24,058 nt of DNA from Spirochaetota bacterium (GCA_023396615.1 JAEWVM010000246.1:1-24058); one strand, 5' to 3'. Positions 1 through 8,491 are shown, counted from the stretch's first letter. The notes: generated by a model not told the origin, from the sequence alone. Translations and numbers: made by a program.

Positions 1-223
1 CCGGAGGTTCTTCTTTTTCTTCTGCCGTAAATTTTATCAGATCTCCTTTTTTCAGCAAAAGAGACGAAAGAAAGCATGGATTATTATTTATAAGAATACG
101 CCCTGATTTTATTTCTTTCTGCCATGAGGATCTCGACAGATATTAAAATCTATCAGACAAATAAGAATCAAGACGTACAGGAAAATTGTCGTCATATGAA
201 CATTCATTAATTTTAACGGTCAT
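1..223 (-). pseudogene. RluA/RluD-family pseudouridine synthase, N-terminal S4 part, broken by an in-frame TAA; runs off the window
   Basis: Reading leftward from an ATG at 223-221 (overlapping the stop of the upstream gene as ATGA), the frame encodes about 26 residues ending RLDSYLSDRF, then TAA at 145-143, then continues open in the same frame to the window edge with YLSRSSWQKEIKSGR, a GRILIN-type turn and KKGDLIKF. This is the usual start of RluA/RluD-type rRNA pseudouridine synthases: RLD helix, LSRS, G-R-x-x-x-N, then GD, forming the S4 RNA-binding domain before the catalytic domain. Similarity is strong on both sides of the TAA with no frame change, and the stop falls at a variable position between RLDxxLxxxF and LSRS, so a single substitution (from CAA, AAA or GAA) is the simplest cause. 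No ATG, GTG or TTG follows closely enough to rescue the S4 domain. A sequencing error or readthrough cannot be excluded. The catalytic domain is outside the window. Confidence 0.75.
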
Positions 224-3200
224 TCCATTACCGTTTTTGAAACTTCAAGCATGTATCTTTTGTAAATATTGTTGAGCATTTTTTCTGTATTCTTTATAAG
301 TTCTCTGTCGGTTGAACGCTTACTGATGTACTTATTAACTTCAAGAATTTCTTTCTTCATTATTCGGCCTATTTCATCCATATTGTTTGTATAAGCGCTC
401 ATGTTCCGCGTTTTGGGCTCGTTCTTAACTCTCATGGCTTCTTCGAGCTGCTGTTCGATTTCTTTACGCTTTTTTTCTTCATCCTTAAGCCGGATAATCA
501 TTTCATCAGCAGCCATCGTAAAGTTTAAAGGATTCTGCAGTTCAGAAACGGAAAAGTTGCTGCCTTTGAGGTCAAATGCGAGCTCAGAAAATATTCCGCA
601 CTTGAAAGAATAATTGAGAATCTGAGATAAGTTTTTGTTAACAAATAGACGCTTTTTAAAAGGAGATTTTAAAAGAATTTCCGATTCATGATAAGGAATA
701 AGAGTGATTTCTTCAGAAACGACATATGCGTCTGTTTGAGTAAGATAGACGGAAAAAAGAATCTGATATTCAGGAAGAATTTTGGAATTATAGAATGATA
801 TTTTATCTTTTATCTCTATCATTGCAGACGCAGCTGAAAGAGGATTCGGAAAATATACAACGATTTTCCCGCCGGTCATTCTGCTTACTGTTCCGCTGTT
901 TTCTTTTGTTACATTGAGTATTGTAGAGAAAATAATTCTGGCGACAGTAGAACTGTCTGAACTCGATGACTGAGAAAGAATTTCTTCGTAATTGATTATG
1001 TCAAAAAACATCAGAGTCAAATTCTCAATTTTTGCAGACTTGAAATATTCATCATCCTTCATGTATTCTTTTGACAGATCTATGGAAGAATCACCGAAGC
1101 CTTCGTGCTTTTTGAAAATATTTATTATAAAATGATCGATATCTTTTTTGTCTTCGTAAGGCAGATATCTGAGAAGCGGAATAATGTCCTGAGAGATTGC
1201 ATATTCTTCTCTGAGAAGAGAGATAAAGAAAAAGCCGAGTTCTACTGAAATATAGCTTTCGAGTGTGTTCAGAATATCTCTCTGTACTGCCTTGTTTCGA
1301 ATTATCATCATTTCTCTGATTGTTTTTAATGCATCAGCCGAACCGTCCTGAAGCATTGCCATACAGGCGAACATTCTGACCTTAATGGAAGAATCTAGAA
1401 GGCATTTCTTTAAGAGATTTGTTACTGATTTTTTTGATTCCGGAGAAACTGATTTGAGAAGAAAATCAAGAGCTCTGACAATTCCTTCTCTTGTTGAGTT
1501 GTCCGTTGTTTCAACAAAAAGTTCATTAAGATACAGGACGTCCTGTTCAAAGCCGCATTTTCCGATAAGCTGAACAGCTGTTTTTCTGATTTCCGGATTA
1601 GCGTTGGTTTCTGCAATTGCCTTTGCAATCTGACTTGCAGCTTTGTTGTTTGAAATGTCGCGTCTGATAACAATGTTCAGAATTCTCAAAGACATGTCAT
1701 CGTTGGTCTTGTGATTATCTTTTAGATAATCCAGAAGAATATTGAGAGATCTCTGGTCGGAAAAAAGCGAAAACAAATCTACTGCTTTCATTTTTTCGGA
1801 TTCGTCACCGCTCATCAGCAGCACTTCAAGTTCGCTCAGCATGTACGGATAATTTAGACGGGAAAGGGCAACAGTTGCGGCGTCAAAAATTTCAGCGTCA
1901 TGATATTTTTTGATATAATTGAAAATTTTGACAAGAGAAGACGATGCATCCTCAATGGAAATTCTTCCGATAATTTCACAGAGTCTTATTATACGGTTTT
2001 TCAAGTAGCGCTTTTCAAAATCGATATCCTGAATGCGGGTAACAGAAATTGATTTTGCCTTCTGATCGGTATCCCAGAGAATGTCTATGAGTGCTGAAAG
2101 ATTTTCTTTTTCTGCATCAGGAATATACTTAATCTGTTCGGAAATTTCTTCGATTAGATTTTTCAACAGATAAGAATCATCATTCAGAAAAAAAAGGATT
2201 TTTTTCTTTATTTCGGGATTAAATCTGTTGAGAACAAGAGACCGTATTTTCTTGAAATTGTCGGGATAATCTTTTTCCATTATCTCGGGAATCATAAAAG
2301 ATTTTCTGTATGTTTCAAAGAAATTATCAAGCATTACGATGATGAAATTGTTGATCTTGTTGCGGATCATGTTTGATGAACGGTTGTTTTTCAGTGTTTC
2401 AAAAAACTTTTCGAATATCTGAATAATAAGTTCGCTGTCTCTGTCTGTTACGGATGAAAGTGAAATTAAATTTCTGAGGAAAACATCCGGTGTTCTGATT
2501 TTTTCGACATTAGCGAGAATAACAAAAAGAGTCAGGTCTATTAGATCCGGATTATTGGAAGACAGAGCTTTCATCGTGTAGATTAGATATTCTCTATGTC
2601 CGCAGGATATCATCGACAGAATAAATGCGGTTTTAGTTTGAGCGGAAGAAGCATCAAAAGAAGTGGTCATTTTTCCAAGAAGAACTCTAATTTCAAGAAG
2701 GACTTTGTCGTTTTCATCCGGAAGAACTGTAAATATTTCATTCTCGGCACGGCTCTCATATTTTGCCATTTCCTGCTCTGCTATTACAGCGAGAGCTTTA
2801 TATATAGAAGAGTTCAGTTCATCGTTGTTTTCTTTTAGAAGATTCTCATAAAAAGAGATTTCTCTGATTATAGTTGTTTCTATAGCTGACTTTCTTGCTT
2901 CTGTTTCTATTTGCTGGTTTTCGGCAATCTGTTTGATGATTTCGGAAGTTTTATTTCCATAAGGGTCGATATTTCCGAGGACTGAAATTGATTTAGCAAC
3001 AAAGGAAACTTTGTCAGGAATCGTTTTGTTTGCAGAAATCAGTGAAATGAGTGCCGAGGCTTCTTTTTCTGATCCGAAAGTTTCGATATGCTCAAGAATG
3101 TTAAAGACATCCTTATCGGAAAGCTTGCTTTCTGAAAGAAGAGTTATAAAAGTTTCGGTCACACGCGGATTGTCAAATGCTTTGAGATTTTCAATGGCGC

Positions 3201-3372
3201 TTGAACGGATTACACCTTTTCTCGGGATGTCGCGGAGCAGAACATTCATTCCGTTTTCGGACTTCATAATCGAAAGAATTTTATGAAAAGCTATTCTTTC
3301 ATATGGATTGAGTGTGAAGTTTTTGCTGATTTCAAGCTTCATTGCCTGAATAAAATCTTTTTCTATTGCCAT
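220..3372 (-). CDS. large helical (HEAT-like) repeat protein with degenerate class III nucleotidyl-cyclase-like C-terminal domain
   Basis: 1050 residues with no signal peptide or clear membrane segment. Residues about 1-770 are a long run of amphipathic helix pairs of HEAT/ARM type, usually protein-interaction scaffolds. Residues about 785-950 resemble class III adenylate/guanylate cyclase catalytic domains: FFDIINYEEIL matches the first metal-binding strand (Asp near 791), and MTGGKIVVYFPNPLSAA matches the K-x-x-GD-x-x-x-x-x-F region, but the second metal-binding Asp is Gly (about residue 835). A charged coiled-coil stretch follows (about 960-990) and then a helical tail. The missing Asp suggests the domain is inactive and acts as a sensor or dimerisation module; this is inference. 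The ATG at 3372 is the first Met of the frame and lacks a good Shine-Dalgarno. The gene overlaps the pseudouridine synthase frame by ATGA, so the two are probably co-transcribed. The true function is not recognised. Confidence 0.8.
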   Translation of the reverse strand: MAIEKDFIQAMKLEISKNFTLNPYERIAFHKILSIMKSENGMNVLLRDIPRKGVIRSSAIENLKAFDNPRVTETFITLLSESKLSDKDVFNILEHIETFGSEKEASALISLISANKTIPDKVSFVAKSISVLGNIDPYGNKTSEIIKQIAENQQIETEARKSAIETTIIREISFYENLLKENNDELNSSIYKALAVIAEQEMAKYESRAENEIFTVLPDENDKVLLEIRVLLGKMTTSFDASSAQTKTAFILSMISCGHREYLIYTMKALSSNNPDLIDLTLFVILANVEKIRTPDVFLRNLISLSSVTDRDSELIIQIFEKFFETLKNNRSSNMIRNKINNFIIVMLDNFFETYRKSFMIPEIMEKDYPDNFKKIRSLVLNRFNPEIKKKILFFLNDDSYLLKNLIEEISEQIKYIPDAEKENLSALIDILWDTDQKAKSISVTRIQDIDFEKRYLKNRIIRLCEIIGRISIEDASSSLVKIFNYIKKYHDAEIFDAATVALSRLNYPYMLSELEVLLMSGDESEKMKAVDLFSLFSDQRSLNILLDYLKDNHKTNDDMSLRILNIVIRRDISNNKAASQIAKAIAETNANPEIRKTAVQLIGKCGFEQDVLYLNELFVETTDNSTREGIVRALDFLLKSVSPESKKSVTNLLKKCLLDSSIKVRMFACMAMLQDGSADALKTIREMMIIRNKAVQRDILNTLESYISVELGFFFISLLREEYAISQDIIPLLRYLPYEDKKDIDHFIINIFKKHEGFGDSSIDLSKEYMKDDEYFKSAKIENLTLMFFDIINYEEILSQSSSSDSSTVARIIFSTILNVTKENSGTVSRMTGGKIVVYFPNPLSAASAMIEIKDKISFYNSKILPEYQILFSVYLTQTDAYVVSEEITLIPYHESEILLKSPFKKRLFVNKNLSQILNYSFKCGIFSELAFDLKGSNFSVSELQNPLNFTMAADEMIIRLKDEEKKRKEIEQQLEEAMRVKNEPKTRNMSAYTNNMDEIGRIMKKEILEVNKYISKRSTDRELIKNTEKMLNNIYKRYMLEVSKTVME

Positions 3373-3380
3373 ACCTGTAA

Positions 3381-3410
3381 CTTATAATCTGCCTGCCGAA
3401 ACTCAAGCAA
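3381..3410 (-). promoter_or_regulatory. putative promoter of the helical-repeat gene, possibly leaderless
   Basis: On the minus strand TTGCTT (3410-3405) is followed after 18 nt by TATAAG (3386-3381), a 5/6 match to the -10 consensus. Only 8 nt lie between the -10 element and the ATG, so a transcript from here would have almost no leader, in keeping with the poor ribosome binding site. The -35 match is weak. Confidence 0.35.
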
Positions 3411-3535
3411 TATTTAAAATAGGAGAAAAAATCTTGGATTTTAATATAGGTGTTTTTCAGCAGACAAAAAGACTTGCTTCCTGAAAGTGAAATTATAAAT
3501 TCCGGCAAAAGAAATAAAATTAAGAGGTCGTTAAA

Positions 3536-4327
3536 TTGGAAACTTTATTGATGGATGAAATTCGAAAAAGAAAACCGCTGATTCATCATATAACAAACTA
3601 TGTCACGGTTTATGACTGCGCACAGGCAGTTATTTCGTGCGGAGCATTGCCTGTTATGGCGGATGCTGTTGAAGAATGTGCGGAAATGACAGGTTATGCG
3701 GATGCTCTCGTTCTGAATATAGGAACATTGAATTCGCTGCAGATTACATCAATGATTGAATCTGGAAAAGCCGCAAATAAAAAAGGAATACCGGTTGTTC
3801 TTGATCCTGTTGGGGCAGGTGCGACCAAATTCAGAAGAGATATGGTAGAAAAACTTCTGAAGGAATTCAGTATTGATGTAATAAAAGGGAATGCCGCAGA
3901 AATAGCTCTTGTTGCAGGCGCATCGTCGCAGATGAAAGGTGTTGAATCTATTGGAAATTATGACGGAATTGCGGAGACTGCACTTCTTGCTGCGAAAACT
4001 ACCGGTTCGGTTATCGTAGTTACAGGAAAGACTGATATCGTAACTGATGGAAATGAAATCTATGAGATTTCAAACGGTCATGAAACGATGGGTAAAATTG
4101 TCGGCACGGGATGTATGTCGGCTTCTGTCATCGCTTCTCATTGTGCTGTTGAAAAAAATTACGCATTAGCATCTGCTCAGGCTCTTTGTGTTTACGGACT
4201 TGCCGGCGAAAAGGCATCCGGAAAAAGCAAATCTCCGATGATATTCAAGCCGAATTTTATGGATGCATTGTATGAAACAAAAGCAGAAGATTTAAAGTTT
4301 TTTAATTATATCTCGCGCAGGGCATAA
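3536..4327 (+). CDS. thiM: hydroxyethylthiazole kinase (ThiM)
   Basis: Phosphorylates 4-methyl-5-(2-hydroxyethyl)thiazole with ATP, the thiazole salvage step of thiamine synthesis, in the cytosol. The 263 residues match the family length. The N-terminus carries P-L-I-H-H-I-T-N-Y-V, the usual ThiM substrate-loop start, followed by GALPVMA; VLDPVGAGATKFR is the ribokinase-fold nucleotide region; GTGCMSAS near residues 190-197 contains the conserved active-site Cys (about 193). The start is taken as TTG at 3536 because AGAGG lies 8 nt upstream; an ATG five codons later is the alternative. It is the first gene of a tight plus-strand run: cobO begins on the base after its stop. No TPP riboswitch is visible in the 163-bp upstream gap, unlike the thiamine-related pair at the right end of the window. 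Confidence 0.95.
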   Translation: METLLMDEIRKRKPLIHHITNYVTVYDCAQAVISCGALPVMADAVEECAEMTGYADALVLNIGTLNSLQITSMIESGKAANKKGIPVVLDPVGAGATKFRRDMVEKLLKEFSIDVIKGNAAEIALVAGASSQMKGVESIGNYDGIAETALLAAKTTGSVIVVTGKTDIVTDGNEIYEISNGHETMGKIVGTGCMSASVIASHCAVEKNYALASAQALCVYGLAGEKASGKSKSPMIFKPNFMDALYETKAEDLKFFNYISRRA

Positions 4328-4855
4328 ATGAAGGAGACGGGCAAAATTCAATTATACATAGGAAACGGAAAGGGAAAGACTACCGCCGCTCTTGGTCTTG
4401 CTTTCAGAGCCATGGGAAGCGGAAAAAAAACTCTCATTCTGCAGTTTATGAAAAACGGATGTTTCAATGAGCTCAAAGCTTGTGCAGGCTGTGATGAAAA
4501 GATAGTTATTGAACAATATGGACTGAAAGAATTTTATCTGCCTGCTAAGAGCAATTATATTGAACATAGAGCTTTAGCTAAAAAGGGAATTGACAGAGCG
4601 CTTTCAATAATAGAAAATAATGAATGTAATTTACTTGTACTTGATGAAATAGTGAACGCACTTTTTTTCAATTTGATAACTTTTGAAGAAATTGAAAATA
4701 TTATCCGGAACAAACCTTCAGATATGGATATGGTTCTGACCGGCAGAGAAGCTCCGGATTCGCTGATCGAATTGTGTGATCTGGTAACTGAGATGAAAGA
4801 AGTAAAACATTATTATTCTGCCGGTGAAGAACCGCGTGAAGGAATTGAGTTTTAA
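4328..4855 (+). CDS. cobO: cob(I)yrinic acid a,c-diamide / cob(I)alamin adenosyltransferase (CobO/BtuR type)
   Basis: Transfers the 5'-deoxyadenosyl group of ATP to reduced corrinoids to make adenosylcobalamin. The 175 residues match the CobO/BtuR family. The P-loop GNGKGKTTAALGLAFRA is at residues about 12-28, KTLILQFMK follows, and NLLVLDEIVNAL near residues 100-112 supplies the Walker B-like acidic residues; LTGREAPDSLIELCD and VTEMKEVKHYY are characteristic C-terminal blocks. The ATG directly abuts the thiM stop codon, so translation is probably coupled. Corrinoid genes other than this are absent from the window, so it may serve salvage rather than a local synthesis pathway. Confidence 0.93.
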   Translation: MKETGKIQLYIGNGKGKTTAALGLAFRAMGSGKKTLILQFMKNGCFNELKACAGCDEKIVIEQYGLKEFYLPAKSNYIEHRALAKKGIDRALSIIENNECNLLVLDEIVNALFFNLITFEEIENIIRNKPSDMDMVLTGREAPDSLIELCDLVTEMKEVKHYYSAGEEPREGIEF

Positions 4856-4886
4856 TTTAAGTTTTTGCTCTGAAAATGGAGGCTTT

Positions 4887-5996
4887 ATGTCAAAATCAAA
4901 AGTTTTTTTTACAGACTTGAACACCAAACCGGGAAACAATTTGACGGACAAACTGAAGCATTTGATTGTTTCTGCCGGAGCCGGTGACCTTGAATATAAG
5001 GATAAGTTTACTGCTGTTAAGATTCATTTCGGCGAATGGGGAAACCTTGCATATATACGGCCTAACTACGCACGCGTTGTAATAGATTTCATTGCCGAAA
5101 AAGGGGGAAGACCTTTTCTGACAGATGCCAATACTCTTTACGTCGGGAAAAGGGCGAATGCTGTTGATCATCTCTGGACAGCCCATGCCAACGGCTTTAA
5201 TTATCTTGCGACTAACTGCAATGTAATCATTGCCGACGGATTAAAAGGAACTGAATACAGAGAAATTGAAATAAATCAAAAACATTGCAAAACTGCAAAG
5301 ATCGCCAGTGCGATAGCAGATTCTGATATTATTATATCGCTTAATCATTTCAAGGGACATGAGATGACGGGTTTCGGCGGAGCATTAAAGAATCTAGGAA
5401 TGGGTTCGGGTTCACGCGGAGGAAAGCTGGAAATGCATTCTGCTTCGAAACCTAAAATAGAAAAGGATAAATGTGTCTCCTGCGGTGTTTGTGTGAAGAA
5501 TTGTTCTCAGAAAGCAATATCTTTTGATTCTGCTAAAAAAGCTTCAATCGATTATGATTTATGTATCGGATGCGGACAGTGTGTTGCCGTGTGTATGTTC
5601 GATTCTGCTCAGGTTGTCTGGAATGAAGGCGCTGAAACCTGCACGGAAAAAATCTCTGAATATACGCTTGCGGTTTTAAAAGACAAACAGCATTTCCATA
5701 TAAATTTTGTAATGAATGTTTCACCGAATTGCGACTGCTGGGGACATAATGATGTTGCGATAGTCCGTGACATCGGAATAGCTGCTTCAAAAGATCCGGT
5801 CGCTCTTGATGCGGCATGTGCCGATATGGTTAACTCTTCCGCAATGGCAACGGGTTCTGTTTTGGAAAAAACAGGATACTCTGAAGGTAAGGATAAATTT
5901 AATCATATTTATCCTAATACAAACTGGAAGTCAGGAATCAATCATGCAGTGGAAATAGGCATTGGAAATAAAGAATATGAACTTATAAAAGTTTAA
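4887..5996 (+). CDS. DUF362-family protein with two [4Fe-4S] ferredoxin motifs
   Basis: 369 residues from the ATG at 4887, chosen over an in-frame upstream ATG (4824) because ATGGAGG immediately precedes it and the upstream start would overlap cobO by 32 nt. The DUF362 core is seen at the N-terminus (VKIHFGEWGNLAYIRP; GGRPFLTDANTLY) and continues in the ISLNHFKGHEMTGFGGALKN block. Two bacterial-ferredoxin motifs follow, CVSCGVCVKNC and CIGCGQCVAVC (residues about 195-245), giving eight Cys for two [4Fe-4S] clusters. The last third carries CDCWGHND and DPVALDAACADMVN, typical of the family. It has no signal peptide, so it is probably cytosolic. The biochemical role of DUF362 ferredoxin proteins is not settled; an electron-transfer or iron-sulfur maturation role is inference. 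Spacing after cobO is 31 nt. Confidence 0.88.
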   Translation: MSKSKVFFTDLNTKPGNNLTDKLKHLIVSAGAGDLEYKDKFTAVKIHFGEWGNLAYIRPNYARVVIDFIAEKGGRPFLTDANTLYVGKRANAVDHLWTAHANGFNYLATNCNVIIADGLKGTEYREIEINQKHCKTAKIASAIADSDIIISLNHFKGHEMTGFGGALKNLGMGSGSRGGKLEMHSASKPKIEKDKCVSCGVCVKNCSQKAISFDSAKKASIDYDLCIGCGQCVAVCMFDSAQVVWNEGAETCTEKISEYTLAVLKDKQHFHINFVMNVSPNCDCWGHNDVAIVRDIGIAASKDPVALDAACADMVNSSAMATGSVLEKTGYSEGKDKFNHIYPNTNWKSGINHAVEIGIGNKEYELIKV

Positions 5997-6005
5997 CATT
6001 CTTTA

Positions 6006-6033
6006 TTGACACGTAAAGCCGACGAGTTAGCAT
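6006..6033 (+). promoter_or_regulatory. putative sigma70-type promoter before the DUF2279-like gene
   Basis: A perfect TTGACA (6006-6011) is followed after 16 nt by TAGCAT (6028-6033, 4/6 match to TATAAT). It lies in the 57-bp gap after the DUF362 gene and would start the transcript about 15 nt before the ATG at 6054. Confidence 0.5.
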
Positions 6034-6053
6034 GACCGCGAAATTTTAAACGG

Positions 6054-7031
6054 ATGAAAAAAATGAAAAAGTTTATTTTGCTTATTTCTCTTTCAATGCT
6101 GACATTGAATATCCTGAGTGCTCAGGCCCCGGAAGAAAATCCGGGTACTGCTGTTGTTGCTTCGGATGATTCTCCAAATGGATATTATAATCCTGAAACC
6201 GAATATTTCAATCTGAGCTATAACGCAAGAAGATACGGAAAATATATAATAACCGGAGCAACTCCTCCAATAATTCTTCTATTTGGAATCAAGGCATGGG
6301 ACTGGGAAAATAACCATGATTTTTATTCAAAAGATGAGGGATGGTTCGGCCAGGGAACGGATTTCGGGGGAGCGGACAAGTGGGGTCATTTTTATGCCCA
6401 TTATGTTACTCAAAGACTTCTTTTTACTCTTTATGACCATTTAGATACTTCTCCATCAGACCGCTGGGTTTACTCAATCGGAATGACTATGGGAGTCGGT
6501 TTTCTTATTGAAGTCGGTGATGGATTTTCTTCGCAGTACGGATTTTGTTTTCAGGATCTCGCAATGGATTATGCGGGTATCGCTCTTGGAGCTCTTTTAG
6601 ATTACTCTCCGACTTTGGATTCGTTTCTGGGCGTTACTATAAGGTATATTCCGACAAAAGCTTTCAGAGATGAAGATAAGGGTTTGAAAAGGACTCTGAC
6701 TTTTGTAAATGATTACAGCGGATATATTTATATGATGAATTTCAAGCTTGCAGGTTTTAAGCATATAGGATATGATATACCTAATTTTATGAGATATATA
6801 CAGCTTGATCTTGGGTTTTACTCAAGAGATTATACTACATACGATAGAAAAGCAGGGAATAATCACGACAAGCGCCGCGGAATTTACGCTGGGGTGTCAA
6901 TTAATTTTTCTGAAGTAGTAAAAGACATGTATTCCGATCATTCAAGTGTAGCCTGCAGACTTTCGCAGGTTCCGTTTAAATATTATTCAATTCCTTCCGG
7001 ACCGGGACATTCATTTGGCTTGTCTAAATAA
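6054..7031 (+). CDS. exported DUF2279 (YfiM-like) protein
   Basis: 325 residues. The first 23 form a signal peptide: MKKMKK, a hydrophobic core, and a likely cleavage after LSAQA; no lipobox Cys is present. The core matches DUF2279: GGADKWGHFYAHYVTQRLL (about residues 103-121) holds the D-K-x-G-H signature, and EVGDGFSSQYGFCFQDLAMD (about 148-167) holds the E-x-x-D-G and D-L segments followed by a G-rich hydrophobic helix. It is probably periplasmic or outer-membrane associated. The C-terminal part contains alternating Tyr/Phe-rich segments that could be beta strands. The precise function of the family is unknown. Two Met codons (6054 and 6063) could start it; both leave the signal peptide intact. 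Its last 17 nt overlap the next gene. Confidence 0.8.
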   Translation: MKKMKKFILLISLSMLTLNILSAQAPEENPGTAVVASDDSPNGYYNPETEYFNLSYNARRYGKYIITGATPPIILLFGIKAWDWENNHDFYSKDEGWFGQGTDFGGADKWGHFYAHYVTQRLLFTLYDHLDTSPSDRWVYSIGMTMGVGFLIEVGDGFSSQYGFCFQDLAMDYAGIALGALLDYSPTLDSFLGVTIRYIPTKAFRDEDKGLKRTLTFVNDYSGYIYMMNFKLAGFKHIGYDIPNFMRYIQLDLGFYSRDYTTYDRKAGNNHDKRRGIYAGVSINFSEVVKDMYSDHSSVACRLSQVPFKYYSIPSGPGHSFGLSK

Positions 7032-7968
7032 AAAAAAATTCAGAAAGAAGAGATTTGCAGTTTTAATACTATTGCTTCAAATCTCTTCTTTATCTTTTAT
7101 TGGTAATATTTCTGCCGAAGAAGCAAAGCAGTTTGTGCTTTGGACTTTTGCAGATATTCAGCCGCGCAATGATGATGAAAGAGAAGATTTTGAAATAACT
7201 GTTGAAGATGTAATCAAAAACAAACTTCAGGTTGACGCGGCTGTGTGTGCGGGAGACATGGTTCAGCTTTCAAGTTCGCAGAATCATGATGATGAATGGA
7301 AGTGGTTTTATAAAACAGTTGATCCTCTTAATATAAAAAACTTTTATGAAATAATCGGAAATCATGATGCGCGCAATATTCCGTTATATTTTAAGTATAC
7401 GAAAAAGCCGATGCATTATGCCGTTCGATTCGGCAATTTATTGCTGATTCTTCTTTCTGATGAAAAAAATTCTTCCGGTACTGAGATATCTGATAATGCT
7501 TTTCTTTGGTGGAAAAAGCTGGTTGAAGATAATCAATCTAATATTATTATTACTGTTACTCATTCTCATCTTGGAGGAACCGGATTTTCATATAATTATC
7601 CGAGTTACCGCAATGTAGTAGATTCAGAAAGATTTACTGAAGTTCTGAAAAAGCAGCGTGTTGATTACTGGTTATTCGGGCACACACATGTTCCTTCAAC
7701 TCTGAAAGGAAAGAACCGAAAGATAAATTCTCTCGGCGGAACACATTTTATAAACATAGCGGCTATCAGAGAAGATTATTTTCTTAGTTTTGCCGAGTCA
7801 AAGTTTTTTTATTTTACTCCCGGAAGCGATGTTCTTACAATTAAAACAAGAAATCATCGAAAGAATAGATTTATGAATTCGGTTGAAATAAAAGAGAAAA
7901 TGAAAATGACTTTTATTTATGACGGAAGCGGCCCGGAATTCATAGAATTCCGGGAAAACGGAAAATGA
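7015..7968 (+). CDS. secreted calcineurin-like metallophosphoesterase
   Basis: 317 residues with a signal peptide (KKKFRKKR, a hydrophobic stretch, probable cleavage near SAEE). All five metallophosphoesterase motifs are visible in order: FADIQ (D-x-H/Q), AGDMV (GD), GNHDA (GNHD), THSHLG and FGHTHVP (GHxH), which together bind two metal ions. These support hydrolysis of a phosphate ester outside the cytoplasm; the substrate cannot be told. The start is TTG at 7015: it overlaps the preceding gene by 17 nt and has CGGGA about 8 nt upstream; no in-frame ATG exists before the hydrophobic core. The overlap suggests coupled translation with the DUF2279-like gene. The stop lies one base from the stop of the converging minus-strand gene. 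Confidence 0.88.
   Translation: MACLNKKKFRKKRFAVLILLLQISSLSFIGNISAEEAKQFVLWTFADIQPRNDDEREDFEITVEDVIKNKLQVDAAVCAGDMVQLSSSQNHDDEWKWFYKTVDPLNIKNFYEIIGNHDARNIPLYFKYTKKPMHYAVRFGNLLLILLSDEKNSSGTEISDNAFLWWKKLVEDNQSNIIITVTHSHLGGTGFSYNYPSYRNVVDSERFTEVLKKQRVDYWLFGHTHVPSTLKGKNRKINSLGGTHFINIAAIREDYFLSFAESKFFYFTPGSDVLTIKTRNHRKNRFMNSVEIKEKMKMTFIYDGSGPEFIEFRENGK
7932..7954. repeat. perfect 10-bp inverted repeat at the junction of two convergent genes
   Basis: CCCGGAATTC (7932-7941), loop ATA, GAATTCCGGG (7945-7954). It sits in the last codons of the phosphoesterase, 12 bp before the stop. It has no T-run on either strand, so it is not a classical intrinsic terminator, but it could act as a 3' RNA hairpin for either convergent transcript. 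Confidence 0.6.
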
Positions 7969-7969
7969 T

Positions 7970-8491
7970 TTAGTTGAGCCTGTCTTCTATTTCTTTTGCC
8001 ATTTTAGTTATATACGGAAAGTTATTCACTTCGTCAACAAGCAGTATAACCGAAAGATTATCTTTTGAAACCGTTAGAACTCTATCCTGATTATTTCTTG
8101 AGAATTCTTCAATCTTTAGAATTTCTTTTTTTGAGCTTGTATCATCTTTAAAGAGAATGATAAAGCAGACAATGTCATCATTGTAAGGAGAAGATTCTTT
8201 TGCGATGATGGAGATGTGAATGTCTTTTACTGCTGATGGTTCTGCATCGGGATAAATGTTCTTTGTCAATTTGTTTATAGCGTTGCGGTCGAAGTTCCAT
8301 GGATTTGCAAGAAGAGTTGATTTTGCAAAATTGGGAATCTTCCCGAAAATGAAACCCTCAGGAAGATCGCTTTCAGCGATTTTGATTTTTTCAACAACGC
8401 CTTTGTCGTATCCCGAGCTTGAGTTAAGCGGAAGAATTAGTGCAAAAAGAAATAGGAAAATATTTATTACCATAAAAAATTTGTTCTTCAT
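7970..8491 (-). CDS. exported protein of unknown function
   Basis: 173 residues from the ATG at 8491, chosen because GAGG stands 8 nt upstream; an in-frame GTG at 8500 would place the initiation codon inside that ribosome binding site. Residues 1-25 are a signal peptide or membrane anchor (MKNK followed by a strongly hydrophobic run ending near LPLNSSS). The mature part is about 145 residues, mixed alpha/beta, with no Cys motif apart from a single Cys in VCFIILF. The sequence IPEGFIFG-like (LPEGFIFGKIPNFAKS) followed by alternating hydrophobic strands and a final KEIEDRLN helix suggests a small globular periplasmic domain. No family is recognised. It converges on the phosphoesterase gene with one base between the stop codons. 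Confidence 0.75.
   Translation of the reverse strand: MKNKFFMVINIFLFLFALILPLNSSSGYDKGVVEKIKIAESDLPEGFIFGKIPNFAKSTLLANPWNFDRNAINKLTKNIYPDAEPSAVKDIHISIIAKESSPYNDDIVCFIILFKDDTSSKKEILKIEEFSRNNQDRVLTVSKDNLSVILLVDEVNNFPYITKMAKEIEDRLN

Noticed and set aside
3373..3535. Possible TPP riboswitch before thiM
   Set aside because: No CTGAGA, ACCTG or GGGA boxes in the gap.
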